5,872 nucleotides of DNA from Fibrobacter sp. UBA1313 (GTDB lineage Bacteria; Fibrobacterota; Fibrobacteria; Fibrobacterales; Fibrobacteraceae): positions 1 to 5,872 of the forward strand of contig DBTP01000175.1 of assembly GCA_002307115.1 (NCBI GenBank), written 5' to 3'. The position numbers and the translations under genes were made by a program. The notes below the pieces were generated by a model that worked only from the letters and a program-made list of their open reading frames with translations, did not search any database and had not been told where the DNA came from. This document shows, one piece after another, positions 1-5,872 of the stretch. How positions within the stretch are numbered: the first letter of the stretch is position 1; the number at the start of each line of letters is the position of its first letter.

Positions 1-203
1 GATTCTTTAAGAAGTATTTCACGAAGGAACGTAATGCTTGTGAGTTTACGGACGGCGGCGCTACGAACTTCAGGGCTTTCATCGGAAGTTACCGCTGTTT
101 CAAAAATATCTTGATTTTCTGGACCGAGAGCGAGTATAGCTTGGACTCGAACTTCTGGTTCAGAATGTTGCCACTTAGGTCTAAAAATATTCAAAAGGCT
201 CAT
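1..203 (-). CDS. N-terminal part of a HEAT-repeat, DUF349-like protein (partial, runs off left edge)
   Basis: An ATG at 203-201 opens a frame of 67 complete codons that stays open to the left edge, so the rest of the gene lies outside. The protein starts MSLLNIFRPKWQHSEPEVR and shows two HEAT-like helical units, SEPEVRVQAILAL (residues 14-26) and ESPEVRSAAVRKL (residues 42-54). An opening of the form 'F-x-P-K-W-x-H-x-D/E-P-x-V-R' followed by such units is what I remember from the N-terminus of DUF349 proteins, which are long helical proteins of unknown function; this match is from memory. The start is supported by GGAG at 212-209 with a 5-nt spacer. The gene is divergent from priA. It could instead be an unrelated HEAT-repeat scaffold protein. 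The coding call is fairly sure; the family is moderate. Confidence 0.6.
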   Translation of the reverse strand, partial: MSLLNIFRPKWQHSEPEVRVQAILALGPENQDIFETAVTSDESPEVRSAAVRKLTSITFLREILLKE

Positions 204-208
204 AAAAT

Positions 209-212
209 CTCC
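209..212 (-). promoter_or_regulatory. Ribosome binding site of the DUF349-like gene
   Basis: On the minus strand GGAG lies 5 nt before the ATG at 203-201. It is the only well-placed Shine-Dalgarno core among the four gene starts visible in the window, and it fixes the start of an otherwise short partial frame. Confidence 0.55.
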
Positions 213-225
213 AATTGTAGGACGG

Positions 226-240
226 CCCCTCAAAGAGGGG
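226..240. other. Short perfect hairpin in the leader of the DUF349-like gene
   Basis: CCCCTC (226-231) and GAGGGG (235-240) form a perfect 6-bp GC-rich stem around a 3-nt AAA loop (TTT on the minus strand). The element lies 13 nt upstream of the GGAG site of the minus-strand gene, so it would sit in that gene's 5' untranslated leader if transcription starts at the -10-like element near 272-277. No T-run follows it on either strand, so it does not look like an intrinsic terminator. A protein-binding site or an mRNA-stabilising hairpin are both possible; no function is shown. Confidence 0.4.
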
Positions 241-270
241 AGGAAGCTTACGATAATCTAACTAAAAGAG

Positions 271-277
271 TATTATA
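271..277. promoter_or_regulatory. Overlapping divergent -10-like elements between the DUF349-like gene and priA
   Basis: The 104-bp divergent gap (204-307) must hold promoters for both genes. TATTAT at 271-276 reads as a -10 element for priA, with only a poor -35 candidate (TTACGA, 248-253) at 17 bp. On the minus strand 277-272 reads TATAAT, an exact -10 consensus, again without a good -35 hexamer. The two overlap almost completely, so the two directions might compete for polymerase. The surrounding DNA is AT-rich, so chance matches are easy; this is a proposal from sequence alone. Confidence 0.3.
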
Positions 278-307
278 AAAACAAACAAAAAGGGTTATTT
301 TTGGGCT

Positions 308-2371
308 ATGGCAAAAAAAATCCCAATGACGTCTGCTTCGTCTGACATTTCTTCCTTGCTTCCCTGTGGATCGTTTTTGCGTTTTTGCGAGATTTATTTG
401 CCGCAAGCCCCACAGATTTTTACATACGGGGTCGCTTTTGAAAGTTCAATACAACGGGGGAGTGTTGTGTGGGTGCAATTGGGGACCCGGAAGGCTATGC
501 TTGGTTTGGTGGCGAAAGTTCATACGAATGCACCGACCTTTGCTGTGAAAGAAGCCGTCGCCCATGCCTCGAATTATGTTTTTGATGAGCGCTATATGGA
601 AATTTTGGAGTGGACCGCTCGCTATTATCTTTCCATTCCCAACCGAGCTCTTTTTGTTTTTTGGCCCAATGAAATTGCCAAATATTTGGATATTTTTTTC
701 TCTCGTCAAGGGAAATATTCTTCTCTTGAAGTCCCTAAAAGACTAGAGGATTCGGTACAACCGCCGTTAACGAGTGAGCAATCTTTAGCTTTAGACAAAT
801 TAACGCCTCTTTTGGATACTGAAGGTTTTCGAGGGGCCCTATTGCATGGAGTTACGGGCTCGGGTAAAACGAGAGTTTATTTGGAACTTGCCCAAAGAGC
901 GATAGCACAAGGGAAACGAGTTTTGGTTTTGGTCCCTGAAATTGGGCTAACTCCCCAGACCGCCGCTCGTTTTTCAAGCTTTTTGGGCTTTGATGTTCCG
1001 ATCCTTCATTCAGCACTTTCTGCACCCAGAAAACGAGACATTTGGCTTTCCCTATTGGAAAATAAGGCGCAAATTATTTTGGGTACGCGTAGTGCTATTT
1101 TGACTCCGTTTCCTTTTGATCTCGTTATTTTGGATGAGGAACACGATTCGTCGTATAAACAACAGGATCCTTCGCCTAGGTACCACTGTCGCGAATTAGC
1201 GTTTCATATTGCACACAAGTATGGGGCCCTTGTGGTTCTTGGGAGTGCGACACCTTCCATGGAAAGTTTTGAGAATGCCCGTGCGGGTCATTTGTTGTAT
1301 TTGACACTTACCAAACGAGCCACAGAAATGAAACTCCCGAAAATTCATGTGGTGGACATGCATCGAAAGGCGCCACTGCAACAATCAGGATTGCTTCTGT
1401 CTCCCGAATTGAGAGAGGCTCTTTCGACTTGTTTGCAGCAAGGAAATCAAGCCATTGTGCTTTTAAATCGACGAGGATTTTCGAAGGCGCGAGTGTGTGC
1501 GGATTGTGGAGCGACATTGCATTGCAAAGATTGTCATATTCCTTTGGTTTATCACAAACAACATAATGGTTTGTTATGTCATTATTGTGGTCGCCTTTAT
1601 CCATTGAATACGCCTTGTGCCGATTGCGGGTGCCCAGATTACGAATTGGTGGGTGGTGCCATTGAAAAGTTGGAAGAAGAAATTTTGGAATGGATTCCTA
1701 ACGCTACTTTGGTACGTATGGATCGAGATACCACTCAGAATATTGGTGCCGCTGAAAAAATATTGACTGCCTTTCGTGATAGGGAATATTCCATCCTTTT
1801 GGGGACCCAGATGGTAGCGAAAGGACATGACTTTCCTCATGTGCAATTGGTTGGTGTTGTGGGTGCTGATTCAGGAACGGGATCGCCCGATTTTCGGACT
1901 GGAGAACGATTGTTTCAGTTGTTGAGTCAAACGGCAGGGCGTGCGGGCCGTGCGCAAGAAGGGGCTCAAGTTATTTTTCAGACACAAAATCCAGAGGATC
2001 CCATTGTCTGTTTTGCGCTCACGCATAATTATTCTGGGTTTGCCCAATTGGAATTGTCAGAAAGGTCTGAAGCTTTGTACCCGCCATTTTGCAAATTGGC
2101 GGCAATAGAAATGGGATGCCGTGACGAGAAAATTTTAAAAAACGCTGCGGAAAGTGTCGCTTCAAAGCTATCCAAGGCCGAGAACATTCAATTGCTGGGC
2201 CCTGTGGATGCGTATATCCCGATGGTTCAAAAAATATTTTGGGTGCATTTTTTGGTGAAAGCAAAAAGCGCCTCGGCAATTCGGGAGGCTTTATCGGACC
2301 TTCTCTATAAACCAGAATCTCTCGGAGTGCCTAGAAATGTAGAGGTGCGTTTGGATATGGATCCACAGTAA
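308..2371 (+). CDS. priA: Primosomal protein N' (replication-restart helicase PriA)
   Basis: PriA recognises stalled or collapsed replication forks, unwinds DNA 3' to 5' and helps reload the replicative helicase. The 687-residue protein has an N-terminal 3'-DNA-binding region (about residues 24-115), then a superfamily 2 helicase core: Walker A GVTGSGKT (181-188), GTRS (259-262), Walker B DEEH (276-279), GSATPS (312-317), motif V GTQMVAKGHDFP (499-510) and motif VI QTAGRAGR (541-548). Eight zinc-binding cysteines at 397, 400, 406, 409, 424, 427, 437 and 440 have the same spacing as in the E. coli enzyme. The C-terminal domain contains YPPF (591-594). The segment between RYYL (106-109) and the helicase start near residue 155 is much shorter than in E. 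coli, so the winged helix looks largely missing. ATG 308 is the only ATG before the conserved region apart from Met7 (326); its Shine-Dalgarno is weak (AGGG 291-294, 13 nt away). A 20-residue non-conserved leader means a slightly later start is possible. Confidence 0.97.
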   Translation: MAKKIPMTSASSDISSLLPCGSFLRFCEIYLPQAPQIFTYGVAFESSIQRGSVVWVQLGTRKAMLGLVAKVHTNAPTFAVKEAVAHASNYVFDERYMEILEWTARYYLSIPNRALFVFWPNEIAKYLDIFFSRQGKYSSLEVPKRLEDSVQPPLTSEQSLALDKLTPLLDTEGFRGALLHGVTGSGKTRVYLELAQRAIAQGKRVLVLVPEIGLTPQTAARFSSFLGFDVPILHSALSAPRKRDIWLSLLENKAQIILGTRSAILTPFPFDLVILDEEHDSSYKQQDPSPRYHCRELAFHIAHKYGALVVLGSATPSMESFENARAGHLLYLTLTKRATEMKLPKIHVVDMHRKAPLQQSGLLLSPELREALSTCLQQGNQAIVLLNRRGFSKARVCADCGATLHCKDCHIPLVYHKQHNGLLCHYCGRLYPLNTPCADCGCPDYELVGGAIEKLEEEILEWIPNATLVRMDRDTTQNIGAAEKILTAFRDREYSILLGTQMVAKGHDFPHVQLVGVVGADSGTGSPDFRTGERLFQLLSQTAGRAGRAQEGAQVIFQTQNPEDPIVCFALTHNYSGFAQLELSERSEALYPPFCKLAAIEMGCRDEKILKNAAESVASKLSKAENIQLLGPVDAYIPMVQKIFWVHFLVKAKSASAIREALSDLLYKPESLGVPRNVEVRLDMDPQ

Positions 2372-2376
2372 TTGGA

Positions 2377-2937
2377 TCAAGAAATTTTTAGAATTTTCCG
2401 GAGTTCATTCGCTGCTTTTTCCAAGTCATCGTTGATAATCGTGTATTCGTATTTTCCATGAATACGGGCAAAATCCATCTCTTTTTTTGCATTTTCCAGA
2501 CGGAGATTGATGACTTTTTCTGTGTCCGTGGCTCGAGAATGTAAACGCTGTTTGAGCACTTCTATTGATGGAGGCAAAATCAAAATTCCTGTGGATTCTG
2601 GATACACTTTATCGAAATTTATTTTTCCAAAGACATCCAGATCAAAGAGAACGCGATTCCCTGCGGCGAGGGTTTCCTCTACAAAACGCTTGGGCGTACC
2701 GTAATAATTCCCATGAACTTCATTCCATTCCACCAGTTCATCGTTTTCGATCATTTTTAGAAAGTCCTCTTTGTCTTTGAAAAAGTAATGAACTCCGTTT
2801 TTTTCTCCAGCTCGTGGCGGACGCGTTGTCGCCGAAATGGAATATTGAATATCTGGAAATTCTTTGATCACAAGGTCTTTCAAAGTCGTTTTTCCAGCGC
2901 CACTGGCGGCACTCATTACAAAAAGTTTGTTTTTCAT
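2377..2937 (-). CDS. gmk: Guanylate kinase
   Basis: Guanylate kinase phosphorylates GMP (and dGMP) to GDP with ATP in the cytoplasm and is essential for GTP supply. The 186 residues match the usual bacterial length (about 185-210). The P-loop is SAASGAGKTTL (9-19, Lys16), with Ala where E. coli has Pro (SAPSGAGK). The GMP-binding segment SISATTRPPRAGEKNGVHYF (33-52) and the HGNYYGTPK stretch (75-83) are intact. The core after the GMP site reads FDLDVFG (98-104), where DVQG is more common. The lid RATDTEKVINLRLENA (135-150) and the C-terminal IINDDLEKA (167-175) are typical. Its ATG overlaps the stop of the upstream glycosyltransferase gene as ATGA (2937-2934), which points to translational coupling; only GAAG a few bases upstream resembles a ribosome site. 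It is the last gene of the minus-strand cluster and ends 5 bp from the end of priA. Confidence 0.97.
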   Translation of the reverse strand: MKNKLFVMSAASGAGKTTLKDLVIKEFPDIQYSISATTRPPRAGEKNGVHYFFKDKEDFLKMIENDELVEWNEVHGNYYGTPKRFVEETLAAGNRVLFDLDVFGKINFDKVYPESTGILILPPSIEVLKQRLHSRATDTEKVINLRLENAKKEMDFARIHGKYEYTIINDDLEKAANELRKILKIS

Positions 2938-3845
2938 TTTTTGTCTTCAATGTAGAGAGGACGTTGTTTTACTTCATCGTAAATGCGACCAATATATTCA
3001 CCAACGATGCCAATAGAAATCAGTTGCACTCCGCTAAAGAATACGATCGTAGTCATAAGAGATGCCCAGCCGGGAACCGTTGTGTTAGGGGACAAAAACT
3101 TTTCTAAAAAACTCCAGACAAGGATGCCAAGAGCGACAATGGTTGCGATGAGGCCTACCATGAAACTGATTTTGAGAGGTGTTGTGCTAAAGCTCGTGAT
3201 GCCATCAATCGCTAATCGCATCATTTTCCGGAGAGGGTATTTTGAGGTTCCGGCGGAGCGTTCTGCTCGGTCATAAAGAATTCCCACTTTTTTAAATCCG
3301 ACCCAACAAACGAGACCGCGCAAGAAGCGGCTCCTTTCGGGAAGCGCGTTGATCTGATTTACAACGCAACGGTCCATGAGGCGGTAATCGCCCGTGTCCG
3401 AAGGAATTTCAATGTTTGTGAGAGAATGGAGAAGACGATAAAAGCAAAAGGCACTGAATTTTTTGAAAATGGATTCCCCGGCACGTTTGTGACGCTGGGC
3501 GTATACTACCTGATATCCTTCTTTCCACTTTTGGAGCATTTCGTGAATGAGTGTCGGTGGATCTTGAAGATCACCATCTATAATGACTACCGCATCGCCA
3601 CTCGCATGCTGGAGGCCTGCACTAAATGCGGCTTGGTGACCGAAATTGCGACTAAAATTAACCAGTTTATTTTTCGGTGTTTGTGTGAGCAAGCGTTCCA
3701 AAATTTCGCGAGTCCGATCTTTAGATCCATCGTTTACAAAGATTAATTCATGCTCTATGTGAGCAAGCTCTGCTTCTAAGGTGTGAAAAGTCTTTTCAAC
3801 GATTTCTTCTTCGTTATACAGGGGGACAATAACAGAAAGTAACAT
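2934..3845 (-). CDS. GT2-family polyprenyl-phosphate glycosyltransferase (GtrB/DPM1-like), two C-terminal membrane segments
   Basis: Enzymes of this type move a sugar from a nucleotide donor to a polyprenyl phosphate on the cytoplasmic face of the membrane. The 303 residues show the family 2 fold: VPLYNEEE (7-14), FVNDGSKDRT (36-45), FSRNFGHQAAF (64-74), the acidic DGDLQDPP (90-97, D90/D92 as the DxD), DTGDYRLMDR (150-159), RFLRGLVCWVGF (173-184) and AGTSKYPLRKM (198-208). Two hydrophobic segments follow at about 225-247 and 263-285, then a basic/acidic tail. This is the layout of GtrB/YfdH and related undecaprenyl-phosphate glucosyl- or mannosyltransferases; the sugar cannot be read from sequence. 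The start is well fixed: the conserved fold begins at residue 3 and an in-frame stop lies at 3851-3849. No clear Shine-Dalgarno precedes it. It follows the GT-C gene by 26 bp and overlaps gmk by 4 bp, so the three probably share a transcript. Confidence 0.94.
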   Translation of the reverse strand: MLLSVIVPLYNEEEIVEKTFHTLEAELAHIEHELIFVNDGSKDRTREILERLLTQTPKNKLVNFSRNFGHQAAFSAGLQHASGDAVVIIDGDLQDPPTLIHEMLQKWKEGYQVVYAQRHKRAGESIFKKFSAFCFYRLLHSLTNIEIPSDTGDYRLMDRCVVNQINALPERSRFLRGLVCWVGFKKVGILYDRAERSAGTSKYPLRKMMRLAIDGITSFSTTPLKISFMVGLIATIVALGILVWSFLEKFLSPNTTVPGWASLMTTIVFFSGVQLISIGIVGEYIGRIYDEVKQRPLYIEDKK

Positions 3846-3871
3846 ATTTTACCGAGGAAAAGAGGTGGACG

Positions 3872-5872
3872 TTACAAAGGCTTTTTGACGGCTATTGGCA
3901 AAAGAGTGGGATTTACAATATCGACGTGGTCACAATTATTGGTTTCCAGAGCATCACTTTCAATGGATAGTATTTGTACGCCTGGGATATCTACTTCGAT
4001 AGACATCAGTTCCTGTGGAATAATCTTGGGAATTTCAAAAAGGACGCTTCCATCCCCGATGACGCGTATTTTTACGCCATCACTACAAAGACTTTCATCA
4101 TCAAGTCCCACAAGGGCTGATAAGTGTTTGAATTCCTTGCGCACATCAAAGGTGATTTCCGAAGGAGCATGCGTACCAAAGCCTTCTTCAAAAGATTTTC
4201 CTTGAATGTGGAATTGGTGGCCGTCAACGCTTTTATTGACCTGGAGATCGCCCCATCCCTGGCGATTGCTTTTAACCGCAAGTTCATTCAATTGGAGGGC
4301 TCCGTCAAAACGGAAAAATCGGAAACTTGTTGTTTTTGAAATGATTTCTTGGGTTGTAGAATCTTGGATGAGGGCTTCAAATTTGTTGTAGCCTGGTTTC
4401 AGAGTGTATCCAGAAAGCGTATCGCTTCTTCGTGTGGATTCATACGGCATTGTCTTTACGGTTTGTTCATTCAGGAGCAATGTGACTTTCCAAGGTTCCG
4501 CTGCCGCGGCAAAAGGCATTACATAACCGACGATCACTTCTTGCTTTTCGGGGGTTCCTTGCCAGAATCCAAATTCGAATAATTTTTCTGGATCGTAGAT
4601 GCGTTTATTTTTGAGTTTTGCTATGCGTAACCAGTAGTTATTGGTGATGAGAATTTGGGTGACATCTTCCATTTGGGTTTCGCGTTCAAATACATCGCAG
4701 GTTGTGGGAATACGATGCTCCACCGCTTTTTGGTGATACGTTTTACTATCCCAGCAATCAAGCCCGCGAATGTAATAAACTTCGCCTTTGTATTTTTCCA
4801 AAAGGGCTTGCAATTCAGGGACTTCCATAGCGCGCGCTCTGTCATAATGTATTGACGAAACCCCATAACCTACGAAATGCCAAGGCCGACCGTATATGAA
4901 AAGACGATCTTTCTTTTCTTGTTTCGAAAGCCAATTCCAAATAGTCACCTCTTCAATCGTGAGATGATTTTTATTGTACATAATGTTATTGTTAAAACTT
5001 TCTTTGTAGCTGAATGTATTCGCGATAATCGCTACGGCGACAAGGATCGCAAAGAAAAAATCCATTGATTTATTCTCGCGGAGGTTTACAAACCCCAGTC
5101 CCTTAATGATTGCGTAAAGGATTGTTTGAATGGCAATCGCCCCTAAAAAGGCCATGGAGGGGAACATGACAAGACTGTAGCGTTGGTTGATTTCAATGGT
5201 GAAATCGCCGGAGACATTTTCGAGAATCGCGTAAGTTTGGATGTGATACAGGGCAAGAAACAAGAGCGAATAACTGGAGAAGCCAGGTTCTTTATGGTAA
5301 AGCTCTTTTATCGCTTTCAGTACCAGAATAATGAGGCCTATAATGAAGAGATAATTGAAGCTAGAAAGGAACGGATTTGAGAGAAGATTGCCTGTCATGG
5401 ATGTTGTCATGACATCCCAATTGCGAGTGAGATTTTCTAAGAAGTGACCGTGTGCGGAAAATTGGCCCCCTTGGAAGTTGTAGCCCTGGAAATAGCTAAT
5501 GGTAAGAAGCACTGGAATTGAAAAAAATGAAAGGGTAACGAAGAATGCAGGAGCCTTTTTATCGGGCCTATCCAGAAGCTTGGGGATCGCAAAGACTATG
5601 AAAGCAAGGAAACAAAAAATGGTTTCTTGGCGCGTCTGAGCGAAAAAGGCAAGCACCAGTCCGAATAATACCCAATGACGAACCGTATTGCGGTCCATTA
5701 CCCACTTGAGCATCCAAAGAGAAAGTGCGGAAAGGAGCACATACAGGGGTTCCACAGATGCGGCGCGGAACTGGAAGAGCAACGTGGGTTGGGCGGCGAG
5801 AAGTACTGAGGCCGTTATCGAGAGGAAATTGTCGCCTGTCCATGCTTTGAGGGCAAAGAAGAAAAAGAGAAT
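3872..5872 (-). CDS. GT-C type membrane glycosyltransferase with C-terminal NPCBM domain (partial, N-terminus beyond right edge)
   Basis: The frame ends with TAA at 3874-3872 and is open to 5872 (about 666 codons). The first start-like codon, TTG at 5782, falls inside hydrophobic, family-like sequence, so the true start and first membrane segments are outside. Numbering Leu at 5782 as residue 1, hydrophobic segments lie near 12-29, 37-68, 77-97, 142-158, 170-187, 202-228 and 240-258. Phrases such as RAASVEPLYVLL (6-17), QTRQETIF (49-56) and NQRYSLVMFPSMAFL (199-213) fit GT-C (PMT/ArnT-like) enzymes, which transfer sugars from polyprenyl-phosphate carriers outside the membrane. A soluble region (about 270-395) and a probable beta-sandwich (about 400-494) follow, then an NPCBM carbohydrate-binding-like domain (about 497-628, bases 4294-3899) with EGFGTHAPSEI (533-543), ALVGLDDE (556-563) and NNCDHVD (615-621). 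The catalytic acidic loop, usually near the N-terminus, is not in view. Acceptor and sugar are unknown. The NPCBM call is strong; the GT-C call is good. Confidence 0.82.
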   Translation of the reverse strand: MLFFFFALKAWTGDNFLSITASVLLAAQPTLLFQFRAASVEPLYVLLSALSLWMLKWVMDRNTVRHWVLFGLVLAFFAQTRQETIFCFLAFIVFAIPKLLDRPDKKAPAFFVTLSFFSIPVLLTISYFQGYNFQGGQFSAHGHFLENLTRNWDVMTTSMTGNLLSNPFLSSFNYLFIIGLIILVLKAIKELYHKEPGFSSYSLLFLALYHIQTYAILENVSGDFTIEINQRYSLVMFPSMAFLGAIAIQTILYAIIKGLGFVNLRENKSMDFFFAILVAVAIIANTFSYKESFNNNIMYNKNHLTIEEVTIWNWLSKQEKKDRLFIYGRPWHFVGYGVSSIHYDRARAMEVPELQALLEKYKGEVYYIRGLDCWDSKTYHQKAVEHRIPTTCDVFERETQMEDVTQILITNNYWLRIAKLKNKRIYDPEKLFEFGFWQGTPEKQEVIVGYVMPFAAAAEPWKVTLLLNEQTVKTMPYESTRRSDTLSGYTLKPGYNKFEALIQDSTTQEIISKTTSFRFFRFDGALQLNELAVKSNRQGWGDLQVNKSVDGHQFHIQGKSFEEGFGTHAPSEITFDVRKEFKHLSALVGLDDESLCSDGVKIRVIGDGSVLFEIPKIIPQELMSIEVDIPGVQILSIESDALETNNCDHVDIVNPTLLPIAVKKPL

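Noticed and set aside
226..240. Intrinsic terminator at the hairpin between the DUF349-like gene and priA
   Set aside because: The stem is perfect but neither strand has a T-run after it, and no gene ends here; both neighbours start from this gap.
1308..1604. A 98-codon minus-strand frame inside priA
   Set aside because: It lies opposite the zinc-binding region and nearby helicase sequence of priA, has no ribosome site that I can see, and does not resemble any known family. It is a shadow of the conserved gene.
3426..3746. A 106-codon plus-strand frame inside the GT2 gene
   Set aside because: It is antisense to the conserved catalytic domain of the glycosyltransferase, and its composition is explained by that gene.
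5780..5782. TTG as the start codon of the large membrane protein
   Set aside because: The frame stays open upstream to 5872 and encodes more membrane-like sequence (a run of Phe/Leu, then SITASVLLAAQPT). The gene is simply cut by the window edge.
5568..5843. A 91-codon minus-strand frame near the right edge
   Set aside because: It overlaps the GT-C coding frame in another phase and has an arginine- and proline-rich composition with no family resemblance. The GT-C frame continues through it to the edge with good hydrophobic, family-like sequence.
1..5872. A defence island, mobile element, CRISPR array or RNA gene
   Set aside because: I saw no transposase, integrase, toxin-antitoxin pair, regular repeats, terminal inverted repeats or tRNA/rRNA-like segments. 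All long stretches are explained by housekeeping or glycosylation genes.

Overview
The window carries five chromosomal genes, two of them cut by the window edges. On the plus strand there is one complete gene, priA (replication-restart primosomal helicase). On the minus strand lies the start of a small HEAT-repeat, DUF349-like gene at the left edge. A three-gene minus-strand cluster fills the right half, read right to left: a large membrane glycosyltransferase of the GT-C type with a C-terminal NPCBM domain (its start lies beyond the right edge), a family 2 polyprenyl-phosphate glycosyltransferase (GtrB/DPM1-like), and gmk (guanylate kinase). No rRNA, tRNA, CRISPR array, insertion sequence or phage gene was seen.

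Layout: 1-203 partial DUF349-like gene (minus); 204-307 divergent intergenic region with overlapping -10-like elements and a short perfect hairpin; 308-2371 priA (plus); 2372-2376 a 5-bp convergent gap; 2377-2937 gmk (minus), sharing an ATGA overlap with the glycosyltransferase gene at 2934-3845; a 26-bp gap; 3872-5872 the GT-C/NPCBM protein, still open at the window edge. Coding density is very high and no other stretch above about 100 bp lacks a gene.

The organism is a bacterium of moderate GC content. The membrane protein has a large C-terminal domain that should face the periplasm or cell surface. The Gmk sequence (FDLDVFG in place of the more common DVQG core) recalls the Fibrobacterota/Bacteroidota side of the tree. 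Shine-Dalgarno sequences are weak before three of the four visible starts, which fits that group. This placement comes from memory of family sequences and is tentative.

How the genes may work together: GtrB/DPM1-type enzymes charge a polyprenyl phosphate with a sugar on the cytoplasmic face, and GT-C enzymes use such lipid-linked sugars on the outer face. The two adjacent genes therefore look like a donor-making and donor-using pair that decorates a surface glycan, protein or lipid, with the NPCBM domain possibly docking the acceptor. gmk appears to ride at the end of this transcription unit as a housekeeping passenger. The most interesting points are the GT-C/NPCBM fusion and a PriA that seems to have lost most of its winged-helix domain. 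I found no clear evidence for an undescribed defence or mobile system here.
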